A stretch of DNA of 64,000 nt, taken from Streptomyces avicenniae. GTDB taxonomy: Bacteria; Actinomycetota; Actinomycetes; Streptomycetales; Streptomycetaceae. Shown here piece after piece: positions 33,402-42,654 of the stretch; the first letter of the stretch is position 1; each line of letters opens with the position of its first letter. The stretch is taken from NCBI RefSeq assembly GCF_000719135.1, contig NZ_JOEK01000011.1, positions 62,001-126,000 of the forward strand. The letters run 5' to 3'. Made by a program: the position numbers and the translations under genes. Below the pieces are notes generated by a model. The model was not told the origin of the DNA. It saw nothing but the letters and a program-made list of their open reading frames with translations, and searched no databases.

Positions 33402-33697
33402 GCTTCCGGCGCAGCAGTTCGCCGACCGGCTGACAGACCTGACGCGGGACGTCCTCGGTGAGGACGTCCCGCGCTTTCACGCGGTGGATGGCGCGCCCGG
33501 CAGGAAGGTCCGCTCACAGCCGATGGCCGAGGACCGCGTGGTCCATCCGATTCCGGTGCGGATCGGCGACGGGATCAGGGGCGGGCTCGTCGTGCTGTTC
33601 GGCCGTTGCTGGAACGGGGCGAGCGCCTTCCTCGCGGCGGGGGAAGTCCCTGGTGCACCGGCGCGACCCCACGAGCGTCAAGCTATTTCATCCGTAG
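33398..33697 (+). pseudogene. Frameshifted second gene of a small pair
   Basis: No single frame encodes the whole product. GTG 33398 gives VSFRR and then stops after 11 codons. The frame one base later reads LPAQQFADRLTDLTRDVLGEDVPRFHAV and on to FLAAGE. The end of the gene, GKSLVHRRDPTSVKLFHP, then a stop at 33695-33697, lies in the first frame again. The second switch falls in a run of five G (about 33640). Either two small indels broke the gene or the assembly contains errors. A palindrome (33444-33472) lies inside it. Function unknown. Confidence 0.5.
33444..33472. repeat. Strong inverted repeat
   Basis: Perfect 13-bp arms GCGGGACGTCCTC / GAGGACGTCCCGC with a 3-nt loop, 43 bp after the 60-aa gene. 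It could act as a terminator for that gene, but it also lies inside the coding frame of the disrupted gene (DVLGEDV), so it may be coincidental. Confidence 0.6.
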
Positions 33698-36389
33698 GGC
33701 CGTTCGCCTGGCGTACCGCCGCTTCGCGTGACAGGAAGGCGAGTTGGGCGCGCTTGTGGGGCAGGTCGATCAGCGGGCCGAGTTCGAGCCCCGTGCGCAG
33801 CGCCCGTTCGATGGCCTTGTCGTTGCGCAGGTCGGGCTCCGCGACGATGCGGTGCACCGCGGGGTCCGCGAGGACGAAGGCCAGGAGCGTCGGCATCAGC
33901 GTGCTGGTGAAGCCGCGCCGCAGCGGGCCGGGCGGCGGCGCGATCAGCAGGTGCACGCCGATGTCGCCCGGGCGCACGTCGTAGTACGTGCCGACCTCGT
34001 CGGCGGCCGGGTCGTACGTCTGGAACAGCGCCACCGGCGTGCCGTCCCGGCGCACCACGTACGCGTGGTGCGTGTCGAGCGAGTCGAGGAACTCGTATAT
34101 CTCCAGGACCTCTTCGCGGCCCAGGTCGGTCATCCCCCAGAAGCGGGCGCGTTCCTGCGTGACCCAGGAGTGGAGCAGCGGGAGGTCGGCGGCCGGGTCC
34201 ACCGGCGTCAGGGACAGTGTGCCGAAGCCCGCGACGGTCCGCGTGAAGACGGCGGCGCGCCCGCCGTCCCCGGCCGTGTCGGCGGGCGGCAACTCCTCGT
34301 GCGCCAGGGCCGCCCAGTCGGTGACGACGCGGGCGAGCCGCCCCTCGCGCCACAGCGGCGTCTGGTCGTGGTGGTGGGGATGGTCGGCCCGGCCGTGGGC
34401 GCCGAACGGGACGATCCAGCGGCTCTCCTCGCGGTTCCCCAGGTCCCACACGTACCTCGCGACGGGCCCGCGCGCGCTCAGGTCCGTGACGCCGGGGACG
34501 CTCGCGGTGGCGAGGACGCAGTCGTGGTCGCCCGCCAGCGGCCCCGCGTCGGGCCCTTCCGCGCCGGGCAACGCGCGCCAGGCGGCCAGGCGGTGCCGTG
34601 CGCCCCAGGTCGTCCCCCCGGCCCCGGCGGCGGCCACCTCCTCGACCGCCGCACGTATCAGCCCGCCGGGGTCGAGCCCCGGGACGGCGCCGGGCGTGAG
34701 GAGGTTCGGCAGGGCGAACGCGACGCGCGGCCCGAGGGCGAGCCAGGGCCACAGCGCCTCGGGGTAGGCGGCGCTCGGCCGCCCGTCCGTCCCGTCCCCG
34801 CCGGTGAGTCCTTCGCCCGCCATGCCGCGCAGCGCCGCGAACTCGGGTCTTCGGACGAGGAGTCGGGCGCACGCCGCGCGGACGGCGGCGTACGCGGCGG
34901 CGTCCGTGGAGTCGGCGTCCATGCGGCCGTCCCAGGCGAGCAGGCGTTTCCGCAGGAGCGACGCGTCCGCCGACAGGCCGTCGAGCGCGGCCAGCGGGCC
35001 GAGGAGCGTGCCGGTCTCACCGGCCAGCGTGTCGGCGTGCACGGCCTCCATCGCCTCGGCCGTCCAGCCGGTCGCGCCGTTCAGCAGCGTGCCGATGCGG
35101 CGGTGCTGGTGGCCGGGCATGAACTCGACGCCGAGCGGCGCGGCGAGCCCGGCCTCGTTCGCCATGACGGCGAGGCCGGTCACCTCGGCGCGCGGCAGGG
35201 GCTCGTAGGCGTCAGGCTCCCAGGCGTGCGCGGCCTCCCAGGCGGGGACGGGGCGCAGCCGGTTCGCCGGGTGCCGCACGGGGACGCGTCCGGCGACGCG
35301 GTGCAGCGTCCCGCCCTCGGTGTCGGCGGCCAGCAGGACGTTGACCGGCTCGACCCACGCGTCGCAGGCGCGGTCCACGTCGGCGACGGTCCTGGCGCGC
35401 AGCAGGCGCGGGAGCGCGGCGAAGCCCATGTCCCGTGCCACGCGCGGGACATGGCGCAGGCTGATCGCCTCCCGGTCGTCGGGGCCGCCGACGAGGACGG
35501 GCCCCCGCGCGGTCTCCATCACCTCGACGGTGACCGGCTCGCCGCCCGCGACCGTGACGGTCTCGGTGCCGTGCTCCGCCGGGCGCCAGCCGTCCGGGCC
35601 CAGGGCCTCCACGCCGCCCTCGGCGGTGCGGCGCAGGCGTTCGCGGTAGAGGTCCTGGTAGTCGGCCATGGCGTGGGTGATGCCCCAGGCGACGGTGCCG
35701 GTGTGGCCGAAGTGCGGGATGCCGGGGACGCCCGGCACGGCGAGGCCGACGACGTCGAACTCGGGGCAGGCCAGGCGTATCTGCTGGTAGCCGCCGGGGT
35801 CCTCGACGTAGCGGTGCGGGTCCCCGGCCAGCAGGGGCGCGCCGGATGCGGTGCGTTCGCCGGTCAGCAGCCAGCCGTTGCTGCCCGCCGTGCCGATGCC
35901 GCCGACGGTGAACAGGCCGGACGCGCCGGGGCCGAGGCGGTGTTCGGTCTCGGCGCGCCACAGTTTGGCGGGCATGCCGGTGAACAGGAGGTGGGTGGAG
36001 AGCCAGATGCCGAGCGGGACCCAGGGCTGCCAGTGTCCTGGCGCGCTGTCGGTGGCGGCGAACTCGGGTGCCTCGCGGGCGGCTTGGGGGAGGGCCGCGT
36101 TGACGCCCGCCGTGTAGGCGGCGAGCCAGTCGCGGGTGGCGTCGTCCAGGGCGAGCCAGCACAGGCGGGCGGTGTGGGCGAGCCGGGCGCGGCGGGCGAG
36201 GACGTCCCAGGCGAGGGAGTCGGCGCCGAGGACGGCGGCGGAGGTGCCGCGCAGGCGGCGGTGCTCGACCTCGATCTGCCAGGCGCGGTCGCGGGCGGCG
36301 TTCAGGCCCTGCGCGTAGGCGAGTTCGCGGGCGTCACCGGCACGCAGGTGCGGGATGCCCCAGCTGTCGCGGTGGAGGTGGATGGTCAA
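33678..36389 (-). CDS. Penicillin acylase family protein fused to an IucB-type acetyltransferase
   Basis: About 903 aa, fused. Part 1 (about 1-720) is an Ntn-hydrolase of the penicillin/acyl-homoserine-lactone acylase family: RDSWGIPHLRAGDARELAYAQGLNAARDRAWQ at the start, the self-cleavage site before Ser170 in GSNGWLLTG, and DPHRYVEDPGGYQQIRLACP after it. Part 2 (about 740-903) is a GNAT domain of the siderophore acetyltransferase type: LPLLHSWVTQERARFWGM, YDVRPGDIGVHLLIAPP, RIVAEPDLRNDKAIE. The likely TTG start at 36389 is uncertain; the frame is open further upstream, through the iron box, which excludes that part. It lacks a clear signal peptide. Divergent from a siderophore-interacting flavoprotein across a perfect-looking iron box, so it is probably repressed by iron and acts in siderophore acylation, deacylation or recycling. 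Confidence 0.88.
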   Translation of the reverse strand: MTIHLHRDSWGIPHLRAGDARELAYAQGLNAARDRAWQIEVEHRRLRGTSAAVLGADSLAWDVLARRARLAHTARLCWLALDDATRDWLAAYTAGVNAALPQAAREAPEFAATDSAPGHWQPWVPLGIWLSTHLLFTGMPAKLWRAETEHRLGPGASGLFTVGGIGTAGSNGWLLTGERTASGAPLLAGDPHRYVEDPGGYQQIRLACPEFDVVGLAVPGVPGIPHFGHTGTVAWGITHAMADYQDLYRERLRRTAEGGVEALGPDGWRPAEHGTETVTVAGGEPVTVEVMETARGPVLVGGPDDREAISLRHVPRVARDMGFAALPRLLRARTVADVDRACDAWVEPVNVLLAADTEGGTLHRVAGRVPVRHPANRLRPVPAWEAAHAWEPDAYEPLPRAEVTGLAVMANEAGLAAPLGVEFMPGHQHRRIGTLLNGATGWTAEAMEAVHADTLAGETGTLLGPLAALDGLSADASLLRKRLLAWDGRMDADSTDAAAYAAVRAACARLLVRRPEFAALRGMAGEGLTGGDGTDGRPSAAYPEALWPWLALGPRVAFALPNLLTPGAVPGLDPGGLIRAAVEEVAAAGAGGTTWGARHRLAAWRALPGAEGPDAGPLAGDHDCVLATASVPGVTDLSARGPVARYVWDLGNREESRWIVPFGAHGRADHPHHHDQTPLWREGRLARVVTDWAALAHEELPPADTAGDGGRAAVFTRTVAGFGTLSLTPVDPAADLPLLHSWVTQERARFWGMTDLGREEVLEIYEFLDSLDTHHAYVVRRDGTPVALFQTYDPAADEVGTYYDVRPGDIGVHLLIAPPPGPLRRGFTSTLMPTLLAFVLADPAVHRIVAEPDLRNDKAIERALRTGLELGPLIDLPHKRAQLAFLSREAAVRQANGPTDEIA

Positions 36390-36427
36390 CGGAACCCCAG
36401 GGCTCGTGGTGGTGGGCCGCCGTAAAC

Positions 36428-36446
36428 TTAGGCTAGGCTTGCCTAA
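36428..36446. promoter_or_regulatory. Iron box (IdeR/DmdR1 operator)
   Basis: TTAGGCTAGGCTTGCCTAA matches the consensus TTAGGTTAGSCTAACCTAA at 16 of 19 positions. It sits in the divergent promoter region between the acylase-GNAT gene and the flavoprotein gene. The Fe2+-bound DtxR-type repressor would shut both off when iron is plentiful. Confidence 0.9.
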
Positions 36447-36495
36447 CTTAAGCGTGGGGTGTCGTGCCGCGCAAACGTCGTGGAGAGGACAGCTC

Positions 36496-37224
36496 ATGGC
36501 ACACGGCTGGGAAGGCGCCGTGCTCAAGCTCATGCGCGGCAAGGACTACGCGTTCACCGTGACCGGCGCCGAGCAGGTCACCGACCGGTACCGCAGGGTG
36601 CACCTGACGGACGGTGGGCTGCTGCGCGCCGTCCCGCCGCACCCGACGATGTGGGTGCGCCTGTGGTTCGCGCGCGACGGCAAGCCGCACCAGCGCGCGT
36701 ACACGCTGGTGGACCCCGACCCGGCGACCGGCACGTTCTCGCTGGAGTTCGCGCTGCACGACGGCGTCGCGAGCGACTGGGCGCGCACGGCCGTCCCCGG
36801 CGACACCATCGAGGCCACCGTCCAGGGCACCGGCTTCCACCACCCCGAGCCCGCCCCGGAACGGCTCCTGGTCGTCGGCGACCCGGCCTCGCTCCCCGGC
36901 GTCAACTCGCTCCTCGACGCCTTCCCCGACACGCCCGCCACCATCTGGTTCGAGACGCCGCACGTCACCGACCGCGTGCTGCCCCTGCGGCTCGACGCCG
37001 ACCGGCACGACCTGCGCCTCGTCGAACGGATCGACAACGGCGGGCACCTCCTCAAGCAGGTGCGGGCCGAACTGCCCGCCGTGCTCGGCGATCCCGAGAA
37101 GGCGTACGCCTGGGCCGCCACCGACGCGGCGACGACCCGGGCGCTCGCGACGTACCTGCGCAGGGAGGCCGGGCTGCCCAGGCGGCGGGTCCACGCGCTC
37201 GGCTACTGGCGCGCCGACGCCTGA
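36496..37224 (+). CDS. Siderophore-interacting protein (FAD-binding ferric-siderophore reductase)
   Basis: 242 aa. SIP-family flavoprotein: FAD-binding barrel with RRVHLTDGG, MWVRLWFARDG and QRAYTLVDPDPATGTFSLEFALHDGVASDWA (about residues 25-95), and the NAD(P)H-binding C-terminal half with LLVVGDPASLPGVNSLL and AYAWAATDAATTRALATYLRREAGLPRRRVHALGYWR. It reduces ferric siderophore in the cytoplasm to release iron. ATG 36496 has GGAGAGGACAGC upstream. Control by the iron box just upstream is clear. Confidence 0.95.
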   Translation: MAHGWEGAVLKLMRGKDYAFTVTGAEQVTDRYRRVHLTDGGLLRAVPPHPTMWVRLWFARDGKPHQRAYTLVDPDPATGTFSLEFALHDGVASDWARTAVPGDTIEATVQGTGFHHPEPAPERLLVVGDPASLPGVNSLLDAFPDTPATIWFETPHVTDRVLPLRLDADRHDLRLVERIDNGGHLLKQVRAELPAVLGDPEKAYAWAATDAATTRALATYLRREAGLPRRRVHALGYWRADA

Positions 37225-37278
37225 ACCGGCGGCCCGCCATCCGGGACGGGCGGGCGCGCCGTGATGGGATCTACCGTC

Positions 37279-38094
37279 ATGCGACCCACGCCCACCGCCC
37301 CGCCCACCCCCGGTGACCTGCCCGAACGGATGGAACGGAACCTCGCCGAGCACGCCTGCCACCTCCACCGCCACGTGGCGGGCGCGTCCGCCACCTCCAC
37401 CGGCGACCTGCTCGTCGCCGACAGCGGCCTCGCCGACGACACGTTCAACATCGTGGCCGGTGCCCGCCTCACCCCGGCCACCGCCGACTCCCGCATCGCC
37501 GCGACCTCCCGGGCGCTGCGCGCGACGGGCCGCCCCTTCGTCTGGTGGGTCGGCCCCGCCTCGACGCCCCCCGACCTGCGCGCGCGCCTGACGGCCGCGG
37601 GGGCGCCGCCGTCCGAGCGGGAGACGGCGATGTGGGCGCCGCTCGACGCCCTCCCGCCCCTCGCGGCGCCCGGCGGCCTCGACATCAGGCCCGTCACCAC
37701 GCCGGAACAGTTCGCCGACCACGCCGCCGTGCTGGCCGCCAACTGGACGCCGCCCGCCGAGACCGTCACCCGCTTCCTCGCCGCAGCCGCGCCGTACGCG
37801 CTGCGCCCCGACTGCCCGGCCCGCTACCTCGTCGGCCACGTGGCGGGCCGCGCCGTCTGCACGGCCGAGGTCTTCCTCCACGCGGGCGTCGCCGGGATCT
37901 ACAACATCGCGACGCTCGCCACCGCGCGCCGCCGCGGCTTCGGCGGCGCGATGACTCTCGCCGCACTCCACACGGCCCGCGCCGCGGGCCACCGCACGGC
38001 CGTCCTCCAGGCATCGGCGGACGGCGAACCCGTCTACCACCGCCTCGGCTTCCACCCCATCGGCCACTTCACCGAACACCTGCTCGACGCCTGA
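37279..38094 (+). CDS. GNAT-family N-acetyltransferase
   Basis: 271 aa. The C-terminal GNAT domain carries the acetyl-CoA motif as [31 protein letters not shown] (the RRRGFG pyrophosphate loop at about 217-222) and ends [15 protein letters not shown], typical of the fold. An N-terminal extension of about 130 residues has a second, degenerate GNAT-like half. Start candidates are GTG 37261, ATG 37264 and ATG 37279; I use the last, nearest to the conserved part. It follows the flavoprotein gene by 54 bp and might be in its iron-regulated transcript. Substrate unknown. Confidence 0.85.
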   Translation: MRPTPTAPPTPGDLPERMERNLAEHACHLHRHVAGASATSTGDLLVADSGLADDTFNIVAGARLTPATADSRIAATSRALRATGRPFVWWVGPASTPPDLRARLTAAGAPPSERETAMWAPLDALPPLAAPGGLDIRPVTTPEQFADHAAVLAANWTPPAETVTRFLAAAAPYALRPDCPARYLVGHVAGRAVCTAEVFLHAGVAGIYNIATLATARRRGFGGAMTLAALHTARAAGHRTAVLQASADGEPVYHRLGFHPIGHFTEHLLDA

Positions 38095-38216
38095 CCGCCT
38101 CCCCGAGGAAACGATGCTGCCGCGCCGGGCGCGCGGGACACTGGTCAGGAGGCCGGGCGCGCGGGATGCCGCCCGTCCGAAGGTCCGAGACACCGCACCC
38201 CCCTCCCGAGGTCGCC

Positions 38217-39383
38217 ATGCTGCTGCGGTTCCGCGTCACGAACCACAGGTCCCTCCGGGACACGGCCGAACTCGTGCTCACCACCTCGCGGTTCCGAGGG
38301 GCGCACCCCGCCGACGGCGCATGGAGCCGGGTGAGCAACCGCGTCGCCGGGATCTTCGGCGCCAACGCGTCCGGGAAGACGGCCCTGCTGCATGCGATGG
38401 AGTTCGCCGTCACGGCCGTCAGGGACTCCGCCCGGTGGACCGGCCGCGACGGGTTCCCCAGCGCGCCCTTCCTGCTCGACGCCACGTCGCGTGACGAGAC
38501 GTCCGCCTACGAGTTCGACCTCACGGTCGCGGGGACACGGCACGTGTACGGGTTCGAGAGCGGCGCGGCCGGAGTCGCCGCGGAGTGGCTGCACGCGTTC
38601 CCGCGCGGGCGGCGCCAGGTCCTCTTCGAGCGCACAGGCCCGGACGCCGCGGACGTCACGTTCGGCCGGAGCACGGAGGCCGAGGACGTCCCGCCTTTCG
38701 GCCGGGCGGGCGGACGCGGCCTCGTCCTCTCGGCGCCCGGAGTGGCGCACCACCCCCGGCTGCGGGGAGTCCACCGGTTCCTCACCCGCCGCCTCACCTT
38801 CCTGCCCACCCCCGTCGCCGACGCCCGGCGGCGCGTCGCGGCGCTGGAGAAGTGGTGCGAGGACGCGCGGACCCTCCGGCAGGCCGAGAGCCTGCTGCGT
38901 TTCGCCGACCTGGGGATCAGCCGTCTCCCGCACGCCCGTTCAGCGACCGGCCCGCCCCTGAACCTGGCCGACGCGAGCAGCGGGACGCTCACATGGCTGT
39001 CCCTGGCGCTCCCGGCCCTGCGCGCGATCGAGCACGGCGGCGTGCTGCTCGTGGACGGGCTCGGCTCCGGCCTCCATCCGACGCTCACCTCGGCGCTGAT
39101 CGGCTTCTTCACCTGCCCCGTGACCAACACGAGCGGCGCCCAGCTGCTCTTCACCTCGCACGACGTCTCCCTGCTGGGGCACCCGCCGGGTGGTGGCCTC
39201 GGCGTCGAGGGGACGTGGTTCACGGAGAAGTCGCCCGACGGCGCCACCGAGCTGTACCCGCTCTCCGACTTCCCCGCCGGGGACGGCCACGACCTGCGCA
39301 CGCGCTACCTGGGCGGACGGTACGGAGCGGTCCCCGTGCTCGCCCGGCACGAACTGCCCCCGACGCACAACCACCTGCCGTGA
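38217..39383 (+). CDS. AAA-type ATP-binding protein, OLD/RloC-like ABC ATPase
   Basis: 388 aa. SMC/OLD-like ATPase: N-terminal strand MLLRFRVTNHRSLRDTAEL, Walker A GANASGKTA (about residues 45-53), ABC signature-like DASSGTLTWLSLALPAL, Walker B LLVDGLGSGLHP and the switch His in FTSHD. This is the AAA_21/AAA_15 class, common in abortive-infection, retron and restriction-related proteins. No nuclease domain is fused and no second gene follows in the same direction, so if it is a defence ATPase it acts alone or with a distant partner. ATG 38217; no strong ribosome-binding site (CCCGAGG). Confidence 0.83.
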   Translation: MLLRFRVTNHRSLRDTAELVLTTSRFRGAHPADGAWSRVSNRVAGIFGANASGKTALLHAMEFAVTAVRDSARWTGRDGFPSAPFLLDATSRDETSAYEFDLTVAGTRHVYGFESGAAGVAAEWLHAFPRGRRQVLFERTGPDAADVTFGRSTEAEDVPPFGRAGGRGLVLSAPGVAHHPRLRGVHRFLTRRLTFLPTPVADARRRVAALEKWCEDARTLRQAESLLRFADLGISRLPHARSATGPPLNLADASSGTLTWLSLALPALRAIEHGGVLLVDGLGSGLHPTLTSALIGFFTCPVTNTSGAQLLFTSHDVSLLGHPPGGGLGVEGTWFTEKSPDGATELYPLSDFPAGDGHDLRTRYLGGRYGAVPVLARHELPPTHNHLP

Positions 39384-39388
39384 AGCGC

Positions 39389-39441
39389 GCGCGTGGGGTG
39401 GGGCGGGGGGCCGGCCAGGGACCTCGCTCCACCCCACGCGC
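39389..39441. terminator. Shared bidirectional terminator
   Basis: Perfect 13-bp arms GCGCGTGGGGTGG / CCACCCCACGCGC with a 27-nt loop, between the convergent AAA ATPase gene and the dicarboxylate carrier gene. Confidence 0.65.
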
Positions 39442-39500
39442 CGCCGCGCGACCGGGCCGTCCGGGGGTGACGGGCCCGGCCGCGGCTCATGGCGCCGGGA

Positions 39501-40913
39501 TCACCCGGCGCTGCCCGCCTTGACGGCGGACTCCTGCGGCGGCACCGACGCGGCCACCGGCCCCGCCCCGGCCTCCGCCTCCACGGCGGGCGCGCCGTGC
39601 CCGTCGTCGGCGAGCGTCGCCTCGTCGAACGGCAGGTCGCCGCGCAGCACGTCACGCAGGCGGTCGTGGTCCACCTCCCGCGTCCACGTGCCGATGACGA
39701 CGGTCGCGACCGCGTTGCCCGCGAAGTTGGTCAGCGCGCGCGCCTCGCTCATGAAGCGGTCGATGCCGATGATCAGGCCCACGCCGTCCAGCAGTTCGGG
39801 ACGGTGCGACTGGAGCCCGCCCGCCAGGGTGGCGAGCCCGGCACCGGTCACCCCGGCCGCGCCCTTCGACGCGATGATCATGAAGGCCAGCAGCGAGATC
39901 TGCTCGCCGAGCGCCAGCGGCTCGCCCATCGCCTCGGCGATGAACAGCGACGCCATGGTCAGGTAGATCGCCGTGCCGTCGAGGTTGAACGAGTAGCCGG
40001 TCGGCACGGTGATGCCCACGACGGGACGGCTGACGCCCGCGTGCTCCATCTTCGCGATCAGGCGCGGCAGCGCGGACTCCGACGAGGACGTGGACAGGAT
40101 CAGCAGGAACTCACGGCCCAGGTAGCGCAGCAGCGAGAAGATGTTGACGCCCGCCACCACGCGCAGCAGCAGGCCCAGGATCAGCACGACGAAGATCAGG
40201 CAGGTCACGTAGAAGCCGAACATGATGACCGCCAGCGAGCGCAGCGCGTCCGTGCCCGTCTCGCCGACCACCGCCGCGATCGCGCCGAACGCGCCCACGG
40301 GCGCCAGCCACATGATCATCGACAGCACCCGGAACACCAGCCGCTGGATGTGCTGCACGCCGCGCAGCACCGGCTCGCCCGCCGGGCCCATGGCCTGGAG
40401 CGCGAACCCGGCCAGCAGCGCGACCAGCAGCGTCTGGAGCACCTCGCCGCCGGTGAACGCGGACACCATCGTCGTCGGGATGATGCCCAGCAGGAAGTCC
40501 GTGGTCGATTCGCTCGCGCCCTCGGCCTGCGCCGCGCCCGCCTCGGCCGTGGCCTCGGTGATGTGCAGCCCGGAGCCCGGCTCCAGGATGTTGCCGACGA
40601 CCAGGCCGATGGCCAGGGCGAACGTGGACATCACCAGGAAGTAGCCGAGCGCCAGGCCGCCGACCGCCCCGACCTTCGCCGCCTTCCGGACCGAACCGAT
40701 CCCGAGCACGATCGTGCAGAAGATGACAGGCGAGATCATCATCTTGATCAGATTGACGAAGCCGGTGCCCAGCGGCTTCAGCTCCACACCGGCGTCAGGC
40801 GCCGCGAGGCCGACCGCGATGCCCGCGGCGACCGCCGCGATGACCGCGAGATACAGGTAGTGGGAACGGTCGCGCCGTCTCGGTGCGTTCTTCTCAGTGG
40901 TCACGGCAGTCAC
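39501..40913 (-). CDS. dctA: C4-dicarboxylate:cation symporter (DctA/GltP family)
   Basis: 470 aa integral membrane protein of the DAACS family that brings in succinate, fumarate, malate or related acids with cations. Family motifs are plain: LLILSTSSSESALPRLIAKME (the Ser-rich re-entrant loop), PTGYSFNLDGTAIYLTMASLFIA (substrate-binding helix 7), IIASKGAAGVTGAG (second re-entrant loop) and GIDRFMSEARALTNFAGNAVAT (helix 8). A short Ala/Glu-rich tail follows. GTG 40913 has GGAGG upstream. Divergent from a CitA/DcuS-type two-component pair (41038-43355) that very likely controls it. The C4-acid specificity is inferred from this context. Confidence 0.9.
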   Translation of the reverse strand: MTAVTTEKNAPRRRDRSHYLYLAVIAAVAAGIAVGLAAPDAGVELKPLGTGFVNLIKMMISPVIFCTIVLGIGSVRKAAKVGAVGGLALGYFLVMSTFALAIGLVVGNILEPGSGLHITEATAEAGAAQAEGASESTTDFLLGIIPTTMVSAFTGGEVLQTLLVALLAGFALQAMGPAGEPVLRGVQHIQRLVFRVLSMIMWLAPVGAFGAIAAVVGETGTDALRSLAVIMFGFYVTCLIFVVLILGLLLRVVAGVNIFSLLRYLGREFLLILSTSSSESALPRLIAKMEHAGVSRPVVGITVPTGYSFNLDGTAIYLTMASLFIAEAMGEPLALGEQISLLAFMIIASKGAAGVTGAGLATLAGGLQSHRPELLDGVGLIIGIDRFMSEARALTNFAGNAVATVVIGTWTREVDHDRLRDVLRGDLPFDEATLADDGHGAPAVEAEAGAGPVAASVPPQESAVKAGSAG

Positions 40914-41037
40914 GGCGCGTGCCTCCTCGTCGTTGTGGAGTGAGCTTCCGCGACTATCCACCCGCCTGTGACCCCGGTCACCCTTACGTTCATTTCGGTC
41001 ACGGTCCAGGACGCGACACGCCGTGCACACTGGGGCC

Positions 41038-42654
41038 ATGCGACTGCCCCGCGCACCGCGCCCCCGCAGCCTGGCCGGCCAGCTCTTCGCCATGCAGGTG
41101 CTGCTCGTCGCCGTCGTGGTCGCGGGCTGCGCGCTCTTCGCCTACGTCACGGACCGCTCGCAGGCCGAGGAGGCCGCCCGCGACAAGGTGACGGCGGCGG
41201 CCCGCGCCGTCGCCGACTCGCCGTCCGTGACGGCCGCCCTGCACGACCCCGACCCGTCCGCCCTGCTCCAGCCGTACGCCGAGGACGTGCGCCGCCACGC
41301 GGACGTCACCTTCGTCACGATCATGGACCCGGACGGCGTCCGCCTCACCCACCCCGACCCGGAGCGGATCGGCGAGACGTTCCTCGGCCACACCGCCCCC
41401 GCGCTGGCCGGGCGGACGTTCACCGAGACGTACACCGGCACCCTCGGCCCCTCCGTGCGCGTCGTCACCCCCGTGCGCGACGCGGGCAGCGGCGAGATCA
41501 CCGCGCTGGTCAGCGCGGGCCTGACGGTGGACGCCATCGGCGAACGCCTCGCCGGGCAGGTCGCCGCACTGGCCGCCGTCGCCGCCGCCGCGCTGCTGCT
41601 CGGCGGCCTGGGCACGTACGCCATCAACGCCCGCCTGCGCCGCCACACGCACGGCATGAACGCCGCCGAGCTGAGCCGCCTGCACGAGTACCACCACGCG
41701 ACGCTGCACGCCGTCCGCGAGGGGCTGCTGCTGATCGACGGCGCGGGGCGCGTCGCGCTCGTCAACGACGCGGGCCGCCGGCTCCTCGGCCTCACCGACG
41801 ACGACCCCACCGGGCGGCCCGTCACCGGCCTCGGCCTGCCCGCCGCGCTCACCGCGACGCTCCTCGCCGACGGGCCGCGCGTGGACGAGGTGCACCTCAC
41901 CGACGAGCGCGTCCTCGTCGTCAGCACCTCGCCCGTCGCGGGCGGCGAACGGCACGGCACCGTCGTCACCCTGCGCGACCACACCGAGCTGCGGTCGCTG
42001 GCGGGCGAGCTGGACTCGGCGCGCGGCTTCGCCGAGGCGCTGCGCTCCCAGGCCCACGAGACGGCGAACCGGCTGCACGCCGTCGTCTCCCTCATCGAAC
42101 TCGGCCGCACGGAGGAGGCCGTCGAGTTCGCCACGGCCGAGCTGGAGCTGGCCCAGGCGCTGACCGACCGCGTGGTCGGCGCGGTCGGCGAGCCGGTGCT
42201 GGCCGCGCTGCTGCTCGGCAAGGCCGCCGAGGCGGCCGAGCGCGGCGTCGAACTCGTCCTCACCGACGACAGCCGGATGGACGACGGGCTCCTCCCCGAC
42301 CGCCTCCCGCCCCGCGACCTGGTCACCATCCTCGGCAACCTCATCGACAACGCCCTGGACGCCGCCGCCTCCGCGCCGGGCCCCGCGCGCGTCACCGTCA
42401 CGGCGCTGGCGGCGGACGGCGAACTGCTCCTCGGCGTCGGCGACACGAGCCCCGGCCTCGCCCCAGGCGCCGTCGAGTCGGCGTTCCGGCGCGGCTGGTC
42501 CACGAAGGGCGCCGGGCGCGGCCTCGGTCTCGCGCTGGTCGGGCAGGCCGTCCGCCGCCACGGCGGCACCGTCGTCACCGCCCCGGGCGACGGCCTCACC
42601 GGCGGCGCCCGCTTCACGGTCAGGCTGCCGCTGCGGGCGGAGGTGCCCGCGTGA
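41038..42654 (+). CDS. Sensor histidine kinase, CitA/DcuS-like
   Basis: 538 aa. Membrane helix 1 (about 15-38), periplasmic-type PDC sensor domain (about 39-175, with RRHADVTFVTIMDPDGVRLTHPDPERIGETF typical of the CitA group), membrane helix 2 (about 178-200), PAS domain (about 215-320), SpoB-like dimerisation/phosphoacceptor helix SQAHETANRLHAVVSLIELG with the His, and a HATPase domain with NLIDNALDAA and GRGLGLALV. It would sense extracellular di- or tricarboxylates and phosphorylate the next gene's product. ATG 41038 is preceded by CTGGGG; GTG 41023 is a possible alternative. Confidence 0.92.
   Translation: MRLPRAPRPRSLAGQLFAMQVLLVAVVVAGCALFAYVTDRSQAEEAARDKVTAAARAVADSPSVTAALHDPDPSALLQPYAEDVRRHADVTFVTIMDPDGVRLTHPDPERIGETFLGHTAPALAGRTFTETYTGTLGPSVRVVTPVRDAGSGEITALVSAGLTVDAIGERLAGQVAALAAVAAAALLLGGLGTYAINARLRRHTHGMNAAELSRLHEYHHATLHAVREGLLLIDGAGRVALVNDAGRRLLGLTDDDPTGRPVTGLGLPAALTATLLADGPRVDEVHLTDERVLVVSTSPVAGGERHGTVVTLRDHTELRSLAGELDSARGFAEALRSQAHETANRLHAVVSLIELGRTEEAVEFATAELELAQALTDRVVGAVGEPVLAALLLGKAAEAAERGVELVLTDDSRMDDGLLPDRLPPRDLVTILGNLIDNALDAAASAPGPARVTVTALAADGELLLGVGDTSPGLAPGAVESAFRRGWSTKGAGRGLGLALVGQAVRRHGGTVVTAPGDGLTGGARFTVRLPLRAEVPA

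Noticed and set aside
36390..36542. Upstream starts of the acylase-GNAT protein
   Set aside because: They would place coding sequence across the iron box and divergent promoter; the family consensus begins at about the TTG 36389.
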